This document shows, one piece after another, positions 46,486 through 55,545 of a stretch of 64,000 nucleotides of DNA. Where the stretch lies: positions 151,240 to 215,239 of the forward strand of contig NZ_JAGSSV010000003.1 in assembly GCF_018145875.1 (NCBI RefSeq), given 5' to 3'. The notes under the pieces are model-generated. The model was not told where the DNA came from and searched no databases. It was given only the letters and a program-made list of their open reading frames with translations. Position 1 is the stretch's first letter, and every line of letters starts with the position of its first letter. This stretch comes from Marinomonas vulgaris. Its GTDB lineage: Bacteria > Pseudomonadota > Gammaproteobacteria > Pseudomonadales > Marinomonadaceae. The translations under genes were made by a program, and so were the position numbers.

Positions 46486-46806
46486 TTAAGGTTCGTCTAC
46501 TGTCGGTGAGTGAGTATTCATAACATGCTTCGCGACATGAGGGTGAACGGGTGTTAACCCTGATTTCATCCCAAGTGGTTTGAATACTTTATCGATAATA
46601 CTTTGTACCTGGCTGCCTTTGTCTTGTTCGATGTCTGTTAAAGTACGGCGGCTAACACCCACTAACTCGGCATAACGAGTTTGAGAAAAGCCAAGCACGT
46701 CCTTACGAAGGCGTTTCAACATTTGTCCTTGCGTAAGCTCACCTAATAAATGTTGTTGTATCAGTGTGACTAATAAGGCTTGGCGTTGTTCTGCGGTCAT
46801 ACTCAT
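46486..46806 (-). CDS. hipB: HipB-like HTH antitoxin
   Basis: A 106-residue protein with a Cro/C1-type helix-turn-helix (LGFSQTRYAELVGVSRRTLTDIEQDKG, about 39-65). The ATG overlaps the hipA stop as ATGA, so the two are translationally coupled. It should neutralise HipA and repress the operon. The order is hipA then hipB, the reverse of the classical E. coli hipBA operon. Both coding sequences are otherwise intact. Confidence 0.82.
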   Translation of the reverse strand: MSMTAEQRQALLVTLIQQHLLGELTQGQMLKRLRKDVLGFSQTRYAELVGVSRRTLTDIEQDKGSQVQSIIDKVFKPLGMKSGLTPVHPHVAKHVMNTHSPTVDEP

Positions 46807-48128
46807 AGAAGCCCCCAGCGAGCGAGTTTCGTGTCTAGCCATTTGACTTGGATAACCTCTAGAATGCGTTTCGGAACTCCCCTCGTTTCTAGGCGTTGCT
46901 GTAGCCCTTTTAGTTTGTTGGCCGTTTGCTTTAAGGCCAACAATGATGTTTCACTTGGGCATAAATTGTTGAGCGCTTCCGTAATGGCTTGCCAGCGATA
47001 CTCGCCACCTTCTTCGAATGGCGGGCCCCATTTTGTTGTTCTAGTGATACCTTCAGGGTCAACCTTCATTGGTGCGAAGTCATAAATGGGTGATAACCAA
47101 ATATTACTCGGCTTTTTCAGCAGAGCAGTATTGCGGCCATGATTATCAGAGTTTCCAAAAGCAATGTTAAGAAGGTCGCGGGTTAACCAGTCGCAAACAA
47201 AATCGGTCGCATCGAAACTTGCTGACTGTTTCTGCAATAGGTCACATACGGAATGAATGACCTCAAAATGATTAAGGTAACTCCCCGCTGGTTTGTTTAA
47301 CACAGAGAAAATAGACTCCAAACCATAACGATCCCAGTGGTTCTTGTCCCAGTGAGTATCAAATCTTGGCAACCAAAGGGAGGGATAGCGGCTACCCTCA
47401 AGCAGTTTCATTTTCTCAGTGTTGATCGTATTAAATCCCATGGCAGTAAGTTCATGGTAAAAGTGATACTCCGCTCGTAAAATATCGCAATCGTCTTGTG
47501 TTTTTCGGCCGCGAGGAAATTTTACCAAGTAGTGTGCGTCAGCAATATTGTGCTGTTCTTGAAAGGTATCAATCCAGATTTCATTCTGCTCTGAACAGCG
47601 TAATAATAATTTTGGTGCTTCACCACCGGCTCCTGTTGCGCCACCGCTAATGGCACCCATTTCTTGAGCGTATTCTAAAAAGCTAGAGTCACGCTCGACC
47701 ACATCGGCTAGAGTGAATTTTCGAAGATGAAGCGTTGAGTCGCTTGGTATGCTGGGAAGCGATTCTTTTATCCTCACGTTGCCAACTGGCGCGATAGTGC
47801 CCTTTTCCAATAAAGTTGTATCTTGCTCGCCGGAAGAAAGTGCTTGAAGCCCCCAGAAGTCGACTAAATATCGCCGTGCTGCGCCAGCGGGCACTATATC
47901 TTCTAAAAAGCCAAACCAACGATCGGCCTCATGTTCAATCATAATTTGTACAGGTAATACTAAACTGCAAGCATGCTCGTCATGACGATCTAACCATGTG
48001 ACAGAGTAGTCAAATTCATAGCCAAGGCGACAAGGGCTAGCGGTGCCTTTTTTAGGGCTGAGCAATTGCAAGGTGGCAATATCCCACCACTGTTGTTCGA
48101 TTAGGGCTTGAAGAGTGAGTGTTTTCAT
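46803..48128 (-). CDS. hipA: HipA-like serine/threonine kinase toxin
   Basis: A 441-residue kinase. The Gly-rich ATP-binding loop is SGGATGAGGEAPK (161-173), the catalytic loop is FGNSDNHGRN (324-333, general base Asp328 in the N-S-D-N-H motif) and the metal-binding Asp350 lies in SPIYDFAPM. This is the standard HipA layout, whose targets are aminoacyl-tRNA synthetases such as GltX in E. coli. The ATG has AGG seven bases upstream. Three palindromes lie in front. The substrate in this organism is unknown. Confidence 0.85.
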   Translation of the reverse strand: MKTLTLQALIEQQWWDIATLQLLSPKKGTASPCRLGYEFDYSVTWLDRHDEHACSLVLPVQIMIEHEADRWFGFLEDIVPAGAARRYLVDFWGLQALSSGEQDTTLLEKGTIAPVGNVRIKESLPSIPSDSTLHLRKFTLADVVERDSSFLEYAQEMGAISGGATGAGGEAPKLLLRCSEQNEIWIDTFQEQHNIADAHYLVKFPRGRKTQDDCDILRAEYHFYHELTAMGFNTINTEKMKLLEGSRYPSLWLPRFDTHWDKNHWDRYGLESIFSVLNKPAGSYLNHFEVIHSVCDLLQKQSASFDATDFVCDWLTRDLLNIAFGNSDNHGRNTALLKKPSNIWLSPIYDFAPMKVDPEGITRTTKWGPPFEEGGEYRWQAITEALNNLCPSETSLLALKQTANKLKGLQQRLETRGVPKRILEVIQVKWLDTKLARWGLL

Positions 48129-48140
48129 CGAGTGCCTATC

Positions 48141-48240
48141 TGAGCATACTTTTGCTCATTATAGACATTAAAATCATTTTTTGAGAAATATATTGCGCAG
48201 AAATATCTTTCAATGTTCTTTTTGAGCATAACTTTGCGCA
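48141..48240. promoter_or_regulatory. Three tandem hip operators with 41-bp periodicity
   Basis: Palindromes of the form TGAGCA-N6-TGCKCA start at 48141 (TGAGCA/TGCTCA, perfect), 48182 (TGAGAA/TGCGCA) and 48223 (TGAGCA/TGCGCA). The spacing is exactly 41 bp each time, about four helical turns. The first lies 13 bp upstream of the hipA ATG. They are the natural binding sites for the HipB-like protein. Confidence 0.78.
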
Positions 48241-48254
48241 ATGTGAAGTGTGTT

Positions 48255-48280
48255 AAAAGCTCGGAACTGTGCTCCGAGCT
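48255..48280 (-). terminator. Terminator after the beta-hydroxyacid dehydrogenase
   Basis: On the minus strand AGCTCGGA and TCCGAGCT form a perfect 8-bp stem with a 7-base loop and are followed by TTTT, separating this gene from the downstream hip operon. Confidence 0.82.
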
Positions 48281-48316
48281 GCTGCTTATGACCTGCAGTC
48301 TAAGGTTGAAATCACA

Positions 48317-49186
48317 TTAGGCTTTTTTATCAAAAGCCTTGATCAGCACCGAGGTATCTTGGCGGCCGTGGCCTTCTGCCATGAGATCTTGGTAATCCTG
48401 ATCGACGGATTGAGTCAGTGGCAGTGTCAGTCCCATTTTTTCGGCTTGGGCAAGGCACAGGCTTAGGTCTTTGTGCATCCATTCGATGGCAAAGCCAAAG
48501 TCGAATTCGTCTTTCGCCATGGTTTCACCGCGGTTTTCGAGCTGCCACGAGCCAGCGGCGCCGTATTTTAGGGTATCGACCAAGGTAGCTATGTCTAAGC
48601 CGGCTTTTTGCGCAAAGCGCATGCCTTCGGATAAACCCGATAAGACGCCACCGATGAGAATTTGGTTGACCATTTTAGCGATCTGACCGTTGCCGATCGG
48701 CCCCATTAGGCGAGTGGCTTTGGCGTAACAATCGAGCACGGTTTGCGCCTTGTCTAGATCGCTCTGCTCGCCGCCAATCATCACGGTTAATACGCCATTA
48801 ACGGCCCCAGCTTGACCGCCGGACACAGGCGCGTCCATAAAGAAAAAGCCTCGCTCTTGGGCGATTTGATGCAGCTCCTTCGCCACTTCAGCCGAGGCTG
48901 TGGTGTGATCAATGAACAAGGTGCCAGGCTTGGCGAGCTGAAATGCGCCTTCTTCGCCTAAATACACTGCGCGTAAATCGTCGTCGTTGCCGACGCAGGT
49001 CAATACAATATCGCAATCTTGAGCGGCCAACGCGGGAGTGGGTGCCGAAGTGCCAGTGTATTCATCGCACCAGGCGTGCGCTTTTTGCGCTGATCGGTTG
49101 TACACCACCACAGCATGACCGGCTGCGCTGACATGCCCTGCTATTGGGTAACCCATAGTGCCTAATCCGATAAAGCTAACTTTCAT
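48317..49186 (-). CDS. NAD(P)-dependent beta-hydroxyacid dehydrogenase (GarR/3-hydroxyisobutyrate dehydrogenase family)
   Basis: A 289-residue enzyme with the Rossmann motif VSFIGLGTMGYPIAGHV at the N-terminus, the substrate-binding block DAPVSGGQAGAVNG and the catalytic Lys in GNGQIAKMVNQ. Family members reduce tartronate or succinate semialdehyde, or oxidise 3-hydroxyisobutyrate. AAGGA upstream of ATG 49186 sets the start. No neighbouring pathway genes narrow the substrate. Confidence 0.82.
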   Translation of the reverse strand: MKVSFIGLGTMGYPIAGHVSAAGHAVVVYNRSAQKAHAWCDEYTGTSAPTPALAAQDCDIVLTCVGNDDDLRAVYLGEEGAFQLAKPGTLFIDHTTASAEVAKELHQIAQERGFFFMDAPVSGGQAGAVNGVLTVMIGGEQSDLDKAQTVLDCYAKATRLMGPIGNGQIAKMVNQILIGGVLSGLSEGMRFAQKAGLDIATLVDTLKYGAAGSWQLENRGETMAKDEFDFGFAIEWMHKDLSLCLAQAEKMGLTLPLTQSVDQDYQDLMAEGHGRQDTSVLIKAFDKKA

Positions 49187-49583
49187 CGCTGTTTTCCTTT
49201 TGCTTTTAAATGAGAGGGAATCGTGAATGGACGATATTTTCATGGTATGCGTTAACACCCTAATGACGGGATGAAAAAAAGCAAGGAAATCGGCTGAATC
49301 GCCGCTGATTATGACCATCTAAAGGATTTTCATGGTTGTTTTAAATCAAGAAATATCAGAATTCGCCTTGTGGATAACTTTGTGAACGAATCCCTGTCGC
49401 GGCGTTATTTTGCCTGCAAACGCATTATCACAGGTATTTGGTGGTGCTTCATACAGTGATTTTCAGCCATTTCAAGCAAACATGCTGAGAAAAGTGCGAT
49501 TGGGGATAAAATTCCTACTGAGGTCACTACGCCCATTCAGGCGTGTGCTAAGGGGTGGCGAGAAAGTATTCTTGACTTATTGA
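49187..49583. other. 397-bp intergenic region with one DnaA box
   Basis: No gene is apparent. A single perfect DnaA box (TGTGGATAA) lies at 49369-49377. No clear terminator was found after the downstream minus-strand gene. Confidence 0.4.
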
Positions 49584-49976
49584 TCAGTTTTGGATCGATT
49601 TACGGGTAAAACGCGCCCAATCTCCCGCCGTAATATGAGGCGCGTTTTTCAGCGTTTGGTTGTAGGTGTAAATCCAGCCACGGCCGTACGGGGAAAAAAT
49701 AGGCGTACGAACATGCAAAGAGCGCTCTAAAGCGTCGGGGTCGTAGACTTCCAATTGATCGATGGCGCTAAGCACCTCATCGGGTACGTCGTACCATTCA
49801 ACGCGAATGCGATCGACGTTTTCTTGCGTGAAGGTAATCGCGGGGAACTCCCCTAAATCGTGCATACGAAACCCGGTTAACCAGCCAAGGCCGATGGGTT
49901 TACAGTCTGACAGCAGTGTGTGGTGATCCAGCCCTTTTCGTAGTGTGCCGTAAACAGCAACAATGTTAGTTGGCAT
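49584..49976 (-). CDS. AIG2/YtfP-like gamma-glutamylcyclotransferase family protein
   Basis: A 130-residue GGCT-fold protein with the motif VAVYGTLRKGLDHH at residues 6-19 and a central acidic stretch LEVYDPDALERSL. Small members of this family include gamma-glutamylamine cyclotransferases; the substrate here is unknown. It is a monocistronic gene and distinct from the larger GGCT-fold protein at 32.1 kb. Confidence 0.8.
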   Translation of the reverse strand: MPTNIVAVYGTLRKGLDHHTLLSDCKPIGLGWLTGFRMHDLGEFPAITFTQENVDRIRVEWYDVPDEVLSAIDQLEVYDPDALERSLHVRTPIFSPYGRGWIYTYNQTLKNAPHITAGDWARFTRKSIQN

Positions 49977-50218
49977 AATGTGTTTCGCCTAATCATGATC
50001 AAAAACCACAAGATGCCTTGGGGATAAGCGCTTTTCAAGCAAGATACCGAGAAATTACACTCTGATGACGCAACCTTGGGAAGATCATGAAAGTCTTGTG
50101 TTTTTGCTATAAAAAAGCCCTAGTAATTAAGCTTTGTCAGCTTGGCGGATTATTACTATTATCCGAGTCCACTTTTGACATCTTGCAAACGGATTGCCCG
50201 TTTTATTAGGAAAATACT

Positions 50219-50980
50219 ATGGATTACAGCCTGTTCACGGTGACCTTGCTGATTGGCACGGGGTTTATTGCTGGCATTATTAACACCCTAGCGGGCGGCG
50301 GTTCTAACCTCACTTTACCCGCCCTAATGGTGATGGGCATGCCGGCAGACATTGCCAATGCGACTAATCGAGTGGGTGTTTTTTTACAAAATGTTTCGGC
50401 TACGGTGGGTTTTCGTAAAGCCAAAAAGCTCGACACCGTAGACATTTTGCCGGTGATGATTCCTTCTTTGCTAGGTGGCGTAGTAGGGGCATTTGCGGCC
50501 AGTTACGCCCCAGAAACTTGGCTCAAGCCGTTGTTACTAACCGCTATGATTGGCATGACGGTGATCATGATAGTGCGCCCGACCCTGATTGCGCCGCCGG
50601 AAGGCACGGTGCCTTTTAAAGTAACGGAAAAGCCCAGTGCGTGGATTGCGTTGTTTATTGCTGGAATATACGGTGGCTTCGTACAGGCCGGTGTAGGGTT
50701 CATATTGATTGCCGCGTTGGCGGGCACCTTGCGTTACGACTTGGTGCGCACGAATGCCTTAAAAATGGTCTGTACGCTGGGCTTCACCGCGTTGGCGTTG
50801 GGGGTGTTTATTTGGAACGATCAAATTCTCTGGGTGCCAGGGTTAATATTGGCGTCTGGCACCATGTTAGGATCGTATTTGGCGGTCAAAATGGCCATCA
50901 AGGCCAATCCTAACCATCTGAAATGGTTTTTATTCATTATGACCGTTTGTGGCAGCGCCGCGGCGCTGCTAACCGATTAG
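50219..50980 (+). CDS. TSUP (TauE/SafE) family membrane transporter
   Basis: A 253-residue protein with about eight helices and the two related halves typical of TauE/SafE: GFIAGIINTLAGGGSNLTLPAL near residue 13-34 and GIYGGFVQAGVGFILIAAL near 148-166. The family exports or imports sulfite, sulfoacetate or similar anions. AGGA precedes the ATG. The stop overlaps the stop of the convergent LuxR gene by four bases. Confidence 0.88.
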   Translation: MDYSLFTVTLLIGTGFIAGIINTLAGGGSNLTLPALMVMGMPADIANATNRVGVFLQNVSATVGFRKAKKLDTVDILPVMIPSLLGGVVGAFAASYAPETWLKPLLLTAMIGMTVIMIVRPTLIAPPEGTVPFKVTEKPSAWIALFIAGIYGGFVQAGVGFILIAALAGTLRYDLVRTNALKMVCTLGFTALALGVFIWNDQILWVPGLILASGTMLGSYLAVKMAIKANPNHLKWFLFIMTVCGSAAALLTD

Positions 50981-52152
50981 CGCATCAAGGCTTTTAATAC
51001 CGTACAAATTAACTGGCCTTGACGATGAACGCCGGCTTTGGGAAACATTTGTTTCAGTTGCGAGCGCACGGTGGCCTCGCTTTTAAAGCGTTTCACGGCA
51101 ATGTCTTTTAAGCTCATGCCGAGTACTAAATCGGCACAGAGCACAGATTCGGCGTGAGAAAAACCAAAATAGCTGGCGATCAATTCCGCAGTGGGTAAGG
51201 TGCGTTGATTACCGTCGTATACTGTTATCAAAATCCCGCTATTGTCGATTGGTGTGAGCGCTAATAAATGGGGTTTATGGTCATTGATCCTCATAACGAT
51301 CACATCGCAATCAAACTCACTCTGCCCCATGCTGGCACGAATGATTTGCGTAGAAGACGCTAAATACGACGCCTGGTGTTCTTCATCCTGAAACTCCAAG
51401 CGTTTGCTATTGAGCATGAGCTGATCTTGTCGACACAAAAAATCTTCGGCTTTGCCATTTAAGTACATGAGTTCCGCTTGTTCGTTTAAAACAAAGCTTG
51501 GATACGGTAAAGCCTTGACCAAAGACGAAAAGGATTCTGTTTGTGTCTGAGTTTTATCGAGTTGTTGATACAGCAAAACCGCTTGTTTGATGTAAGGCGC
51601 TAAGCGATTTAATTGGTTTAGCTCAGCGGCTTGATAAGCGCCCTGCTCGACGGTTCTTTGAATGGCTAATAAGGTGGTATGTGAGTCGGTGCTGTCGATA
51701 ACCAACCAAGCACTGTCGATCATGTTTTGATCTTGTTGCCAGCGGCCATAATCGGGCAATTGCTTGGCTTTCTCAATGAGCGATAAGGCAGTTTGAAATA
51801 AGCCTGGTCGAGTATAAGTGGCGTAGTTTGAGACGAGGTCGCTTTTGATCATGTCGTTCTCAATGTACCAGAGCATGAATTCTTCAGATAACCCCGTGTA
51901 CCAAATATGATCTATCTGCAGCGGTTGCTTTTTGATCACCACCAGCTCAGCGGCACAGCCTTGAATGGCTTCTACAATAAGGTTTAGAAACGGATGAAAG
52001 CCTTCTTTATCCACCAAAGCGGCGTAAAGGGATTGAATGATCTGTGGCTCTTGGACAAGTGGCTCTTGAGCGAATGATTCTTCAGCATGGGGCTCTTGAT
52101 TCAGCAAGGTAGAGAGAATGCTGTCAGTGTTCGATTGGGATAATACGGTCAT
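50977..52152 (-). CDS. LuxR-family regulator with PAS-like sensor
   Basis: A 391-residue protein with a C-terminal LuxR/GerE helix-turn-helix (FGFSHAESVLCADLVLGMSLKDIAVKRFKSEATVRSQLKQMFPKAG, about 333-378). A PAS-like segment (about 215-310, ALPYPSFVLNEQAELMYLN) is preceded by a helical N-terminal region. There is no receiver domain or autoinducer-binding domain, so the signal is unknown. It may control the convergent TSUP gene or distant targets. Confidence 0.78.
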   Translation of the reverse strand: MTVLSQSNTDSILSTLLNQEPHAEESFAQEPLVQEPQIIQSLYAALVDKEGFHPFLNLIVEAIQGCAAELVVIKKQPLQIDHIWYTGLSEEFMLWYIENDMIKSDLVSNYATYTRPGLFQTALSLIEKAKQLPDYGRWQQDQNMIDSAWLVIDSTDSHTTLLAIQRTVEQGAYQAAELNQLNRLAPYIKQAVLLYQQLDKTQTQTESFSSLVKALPYPSFVLNEQAELMYLNGKAEDFLCRQDQLMLNSKRLEFQDEEHQASYLASSTQIIRASMGQSEFDCDVIVMRINDHKPHLLALTPIDNSGILITVYDGNQRTLPTAELIASYFGFSHAESVLCADLVLGMSLKDIAVKRFKSEATVRSQLKQMFPKAGVHRQGQLICTVLKALMR

Positions 52153-52317
52153 TGTAAATCCAAATAATAGCGATTACTTATCCTTAAGGTGAGCGTTCAA
52201 GCGGCATACAAGGCCATTTACACGGCGGTATTAATGAAGAACTGTCATCCTTTTAAAACAGCCTAGAACAGGTGGTTTGTCAGGTCAACGTAAAGAATGA
52301 CGATTTTTCTGGGAGAT

Positions 52318-52362
52318 TAAAAATGGTCGCCGTGTCGGTATGGGTAAAAAACAGCGGCGACC
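52318..52362 (-). terminator. Terminator after the PAS-PAS chemotaxis transducer gene
   Basis: On the minus strand GGTCGCCG and CGGCGACC form a perfect 8-bp stem with a 22-base loop and are followed by ATTTTT. Confidence 0.72.
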
Positions 52363-52414
52363 TTGAGGGGCAATAAGTATGAGTGTTTTCAATATGTCGT
52401 TAACAGAAGGCGGC

Positions 52415-53715
52415 TTATTCCTTCATTTTATCGACCATTTCAACGAACCTTGATACGCCAGCGGAAATCTCTGTTAAGCCGCGAGACACCTCATTGATGC
52501 TCTCTTGCCCCTGCAGTGCGATACCATCCACTGACCTCAGCATGTTGTCCATCTCATTGATTAAATTATGATTTTGCTCGACAACACTGGTGATTTCCGC
52601 TGTTGCGGTGGCGGTAGAGCTGGCCAGTTTACGCACTTCATCGGCCACCACAGAAAAGCCTCGACCAGCTTCACCAGCGCGTGCCGCTTCGATGGCCGCA
52701 TTGAGCGCCAGTAAGTTGGTTTGGTCGGCAATGGAGCGAATGGTCACGACAATATCGGCGATGTTTTTAGACTGCTCTTGAAGCTGCTCACCGGTTCGAG
52801 CGGCCAACCTGACTTTCTCGGCGATCTCAGCGGAAGTACGCACCGAGGCGTCTAGAATTTCGACGGCGTTAGACGATACCTGACTGGTTTGCTCCGATGT
52901 GGCCGCAGCAAGCTCGATGGCAATCATCGCATTATTAATACGAGTGGTGATGTCTGATGCAAATTTGATGATCTTATACACACGACCTTTTTCATCAAAA
53001 ATGGGGTTATAGGTGGCTTCTAACCAGATGACCTTGCCTTCACCATCGAAGCGCTGAAAGCGTCCAGAAAAGTGTTTACCACGCGCCAAATCTTGCCAAA
53101 AATTCGGATTGTCTTTGTAGAATTTATCATCGCAGAAGATACGATGGTCTTTGCCCTGAATGTCTTCTTGGCTGTATTTCATCGCCGTTAGAAAATTCGT
53201 ATTAGCCTGTATGATTTTACCATTCGGCTCAAATTCAATGACCGCTAATGAGCGATCGAGTGCGGTTAGTACGGCGTTTTTATTATCCAAAGATTCTTGA
53301 ATATCAGTGATGTCATTGGCAATTTTAAGAATTTTGGTAATGCGTCCCGTGTCGTCAGAGACTGGAAAATAGTTGGCTTCTAAATAGATGGGTTGCTTGT
53401 TTTTAGTGAAACGAAGAAGGTGCCGTTGTTGGCTTTGCCGGCTTTTAAATCGTTCCAAAATTGCTTGTAATCAGCAGAGCGCGCGTATTCTGAATCGCAA
53501 AACAGACGATGGTGTTGACCAATCACTTCGTGTAATTCGTAACCGACAGCGTTTAAAAACAGCGGATTGGCTTCCAAAATAATGCCATCGGTATTGAAGC
53601 TGATACAGGCTGTGTTTTGCTGAATGGCGAGCAGTTCATGGCTGCATTGATTGTCTTTTTGCCCAGATTCTTTCGATGGGACCTTTTTCTCAGCTTTTCG
53701 TCTAAAAATCATCAT
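52415..53715 (-). pseudogene. PAS-PAS methyl-accepting chemotaxis protein with a frameshift
   Basis: Two overlapping frames together encode a normal cytoplasmic transducer: two PAS domains (LLAIQQNTACISFNTDG..., and AVLTALDRSLAVIEFEPNG...) and a MCP signalling hairpin with DQTNLLALNAAIEAARAGEAGRGFSVVA. The first frame (start 53715) reads to about 53413 inside PAS1, where FWNDLKAGKANNGTFF should continue as RFTKNKQPIYLEANY; that continuation lies in the other frame. Adding one base at about 53413 (C on the coding strand) restores a 433-residue protein. It is either a true disruption or a sequencing error. No membrane helix is present, as in soluble Aer-like PAS transducers. Confidence 0.8.
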
Positions 53716-53836
53716 TGCCGTCCTTAGTAACGGTGCGTGGAGTCACTATTTTTGATAGGCCAAAGTATGTTCTATGTCCAGAACATTGCCTAGTCAACCA
53801 CCTTTGTAATTTAGGTAAATGATGTATCGTTTTGTA

Positions 53837-55321
53837 TCAATTTAATTTATCTCTAATGCGCTGTTTGACCTCTGTGGTGGAAACAGAGTCGGTGCGTGGG
53901 GCAAACACCACAGAAATGCCGTCCCGCTGAAGGCGTATCGCTAAAACGTTCCAGCGCTCGCTTCCCTGCCATTCTTCACCGCAGACGACGGTTTGCACAT
54001 TGAGCGACGCGATCCATTGCGCCGCCGCTTCTGTCTGCGCCATGGGGGCGGCGACAAGGTGCACTTCGTCGACGACATTGAGTGCTCTGAGCAGCGCCAT
54101 GCGATCTTGCTCTGCGGTGATCGGAGCGTAGCCTTTGCTCTTTTGAGCAAAGGCGTCTTGTGCCACGCCGACGACCAAAACACGGCCCTGTTGTTTGGCA
54201 AAATTGAGATAGTTAAGGTGCCCTTGGTGAAATAAATCGAAGTACCCCAGAGCCAGCACACGATGCTCATTCAAGGACTGGCTCAAGTGTGTTTGTATGT
54301 CGGCCAAGATAGGGTCGTTAGGTTTATGTCGACGCAAGGTGGCGAGCATGGCCAGGGCTTTGTGTGTGTTGCCCTTGCCCCATTCGCCATACAAGCGAGA
54401 ATAGCCATAACACTGGGCGAGCCAAGAATAATGGCGAAGATTGGCCGCACACACTATGGTGTCAAAATACGGGTCTGGCACTCGCCACGCTTCGCCATAC
54501 AAAGCGGCTAAAAACGCCCTGGGATCCGATAAATGCCACACCTCTCCCGCGGGTGAGGTTTTTTCTGTCAATGAAAGCGTCGGGAAATAGGTAATGCGAT
54601 TCCACGAAAACGGCACGTGATCCATCCATAAGCCAGAAATGGCGTCGCCTGACTGAGTATCGGTACCATAGCCGCACACATCCAAAGTAATGCCCGTCGC
54701 TTGGTGCTTGAAGCAGCGAGGGTTAATCAAGCCATAGGAATGTGACGCCTCTTGCCAACCAGATGCGCTAAGCACCCGAATGGCGTCGGTCATTTGTAGC
54801 CAATCTATGCCAATATCAATGTCTTTGTCGTTGTCGAGTAATTGCCCTGTGCGCTCAAGCCCTAACAAGGTGCCGGCGGTGGCAAAGGCATAAACGCCCT
54901 GCTGTTTGAGTGTGGCTAGCGTCAACCACAACAAGGGCTCGGCTTGCTGACGATCAAATGGAGCGGGAGTCGATTGCGGCGTTGAACGGGGCGATGAGGG
55001 CTGTGGCGGCTGCAGGCGACAAAGCACCAATGCCTGATAAAACGCTTGCGACGCTTGTGGCAACAGTCGCTTCTGCTGGTAACAAAGTCCTAATGTGTGA
55101 TGAGCTTCGTGGGCATAAGGCACATCACGAACGAGCGCTTCAAGATCGGCAATCCATTCAGCCCCTTTACCTTCCAAAACGGCTAATTGAGCAAGGTAAA
55201 TCCTAGCAATGGCTTGGCTAGACGTTTCTTCGTACAAACGGCTGAAACGCTGTTTAGCCTGCGGATAATCGCCTTCACGAAACGCCTGCAGGGCCAGTTG
55301 TACCTTGTTCTCAATGGGCAT
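53837..55321 (-). CDS. TPR-LicD-cytidylyltransferase fusion protein
   Basis: A 494-residue three-part protein. Residues 1-100 are TPR-like helices (QAFREGDYPQAKQRFSRLY and AHHTLGLCYQQKRLLPQASQAFYQAL). Residues about 130-310 are a LicD/fukutin-type nucleotidyltransferase with AGTLLGLERTGQLLDNDKDIDIGID (metal-binding acidic residues at 163-169). Residues about 353-494 are a CTP:glycerol-3-phosphate-type cytidylyltransferase with H365-x-G-H368 and the RTDSVSTTEV motif near the end. Such parts normally make a CDP-activated alcohol and transfer the phospho-alcohol to a glycan. It is divergent from the GAK operon. Substrate unknown. Confidence 0.78.
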   Translation of the reverse strand: MPIENKVQLALQAFREGDYPQAKQRFSRLYEETSSQAIARIYLAQLAVLEGKGAEWIADLEALVRDVPYAHEAHHTLGLCYQQKRLLPQASQAFYQALVLCRLQPPQPSSPRSTPQSTPAPFDRQQAEPLLWLTLATLKQQGVYAFATAGTLLGLERTGQLLDNDKDIDIGIDWLQMTDAIRVLSASGWQEASHSYGLINPRCFKHQATGITLDVCGYGTDTQSGDAISGLWMDHVPFSWNRITYFPTLSLTEKTSPAGEVWHLSDPRAFLAALYGEAWRVPDPYFDTIVCAANLRHYSWLAQCYGYSRLYGEWGKGNTHKALAMLATLRRHKPNDPILADIQTHLSQSLNEHRVLALGYFDLFHQGHLNYLNFAKQQGRVLVVGVAQDAFAQKSKGYAPITAEQDRMALLRALNVVDEVHLVAAPMAQTEAAAQWIASLNVQTVVCGEEWQGSERWNVLAIRLQRDGISVVFAPRTDSVSTTEVKQRIRDKLN

Positions 55322-55473
55322 AGTGGTTCTCTATAAGACGTGTCATTTGAATGCTTACTTGCACTTTCTTAGGTTTTTGTCAGAGACAGAGTAAGGGTTT
55401 TTTAGTCGCTTGATAAGGCGAATAAATGCCTTTATTGCTGATTAATGGGGTGTTTTCTCGGCTTTGAGCTAGT

Positions 55474-55491
55474 CTGTAATATAACTGTCAT
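55474..55491 (+). promoter_or_regulatory. Pho box upstream of the GAK-type operon
   Basis: CTGTAAT-ATAA-CTGTCAT matches the PhoB consensus CTGTCAT-N4-CTGTCAT in 13 of 14 positions with exact 11-bp periodicity. A -10-like TCTACT lies ten bases after the box, the spacing of PhoB-activated promoters; the transcript would have a leader of about 30 bases before the ATG at 55546. Confidence 0.78.
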
Positions 55492-55545
55492 CTCTATGCT
55501 TTCTACTTTATGTATAGTCTAAGGTAACGATATTAGGGAAATGTT

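Noticed and set aside
49369..49377. Perfect DnaA box as an origin signal
   Set aside because: It is a single isolated copy in an intergenic region and can occur by chance; only the cluster at 13.5-13.8 kb is worth following.
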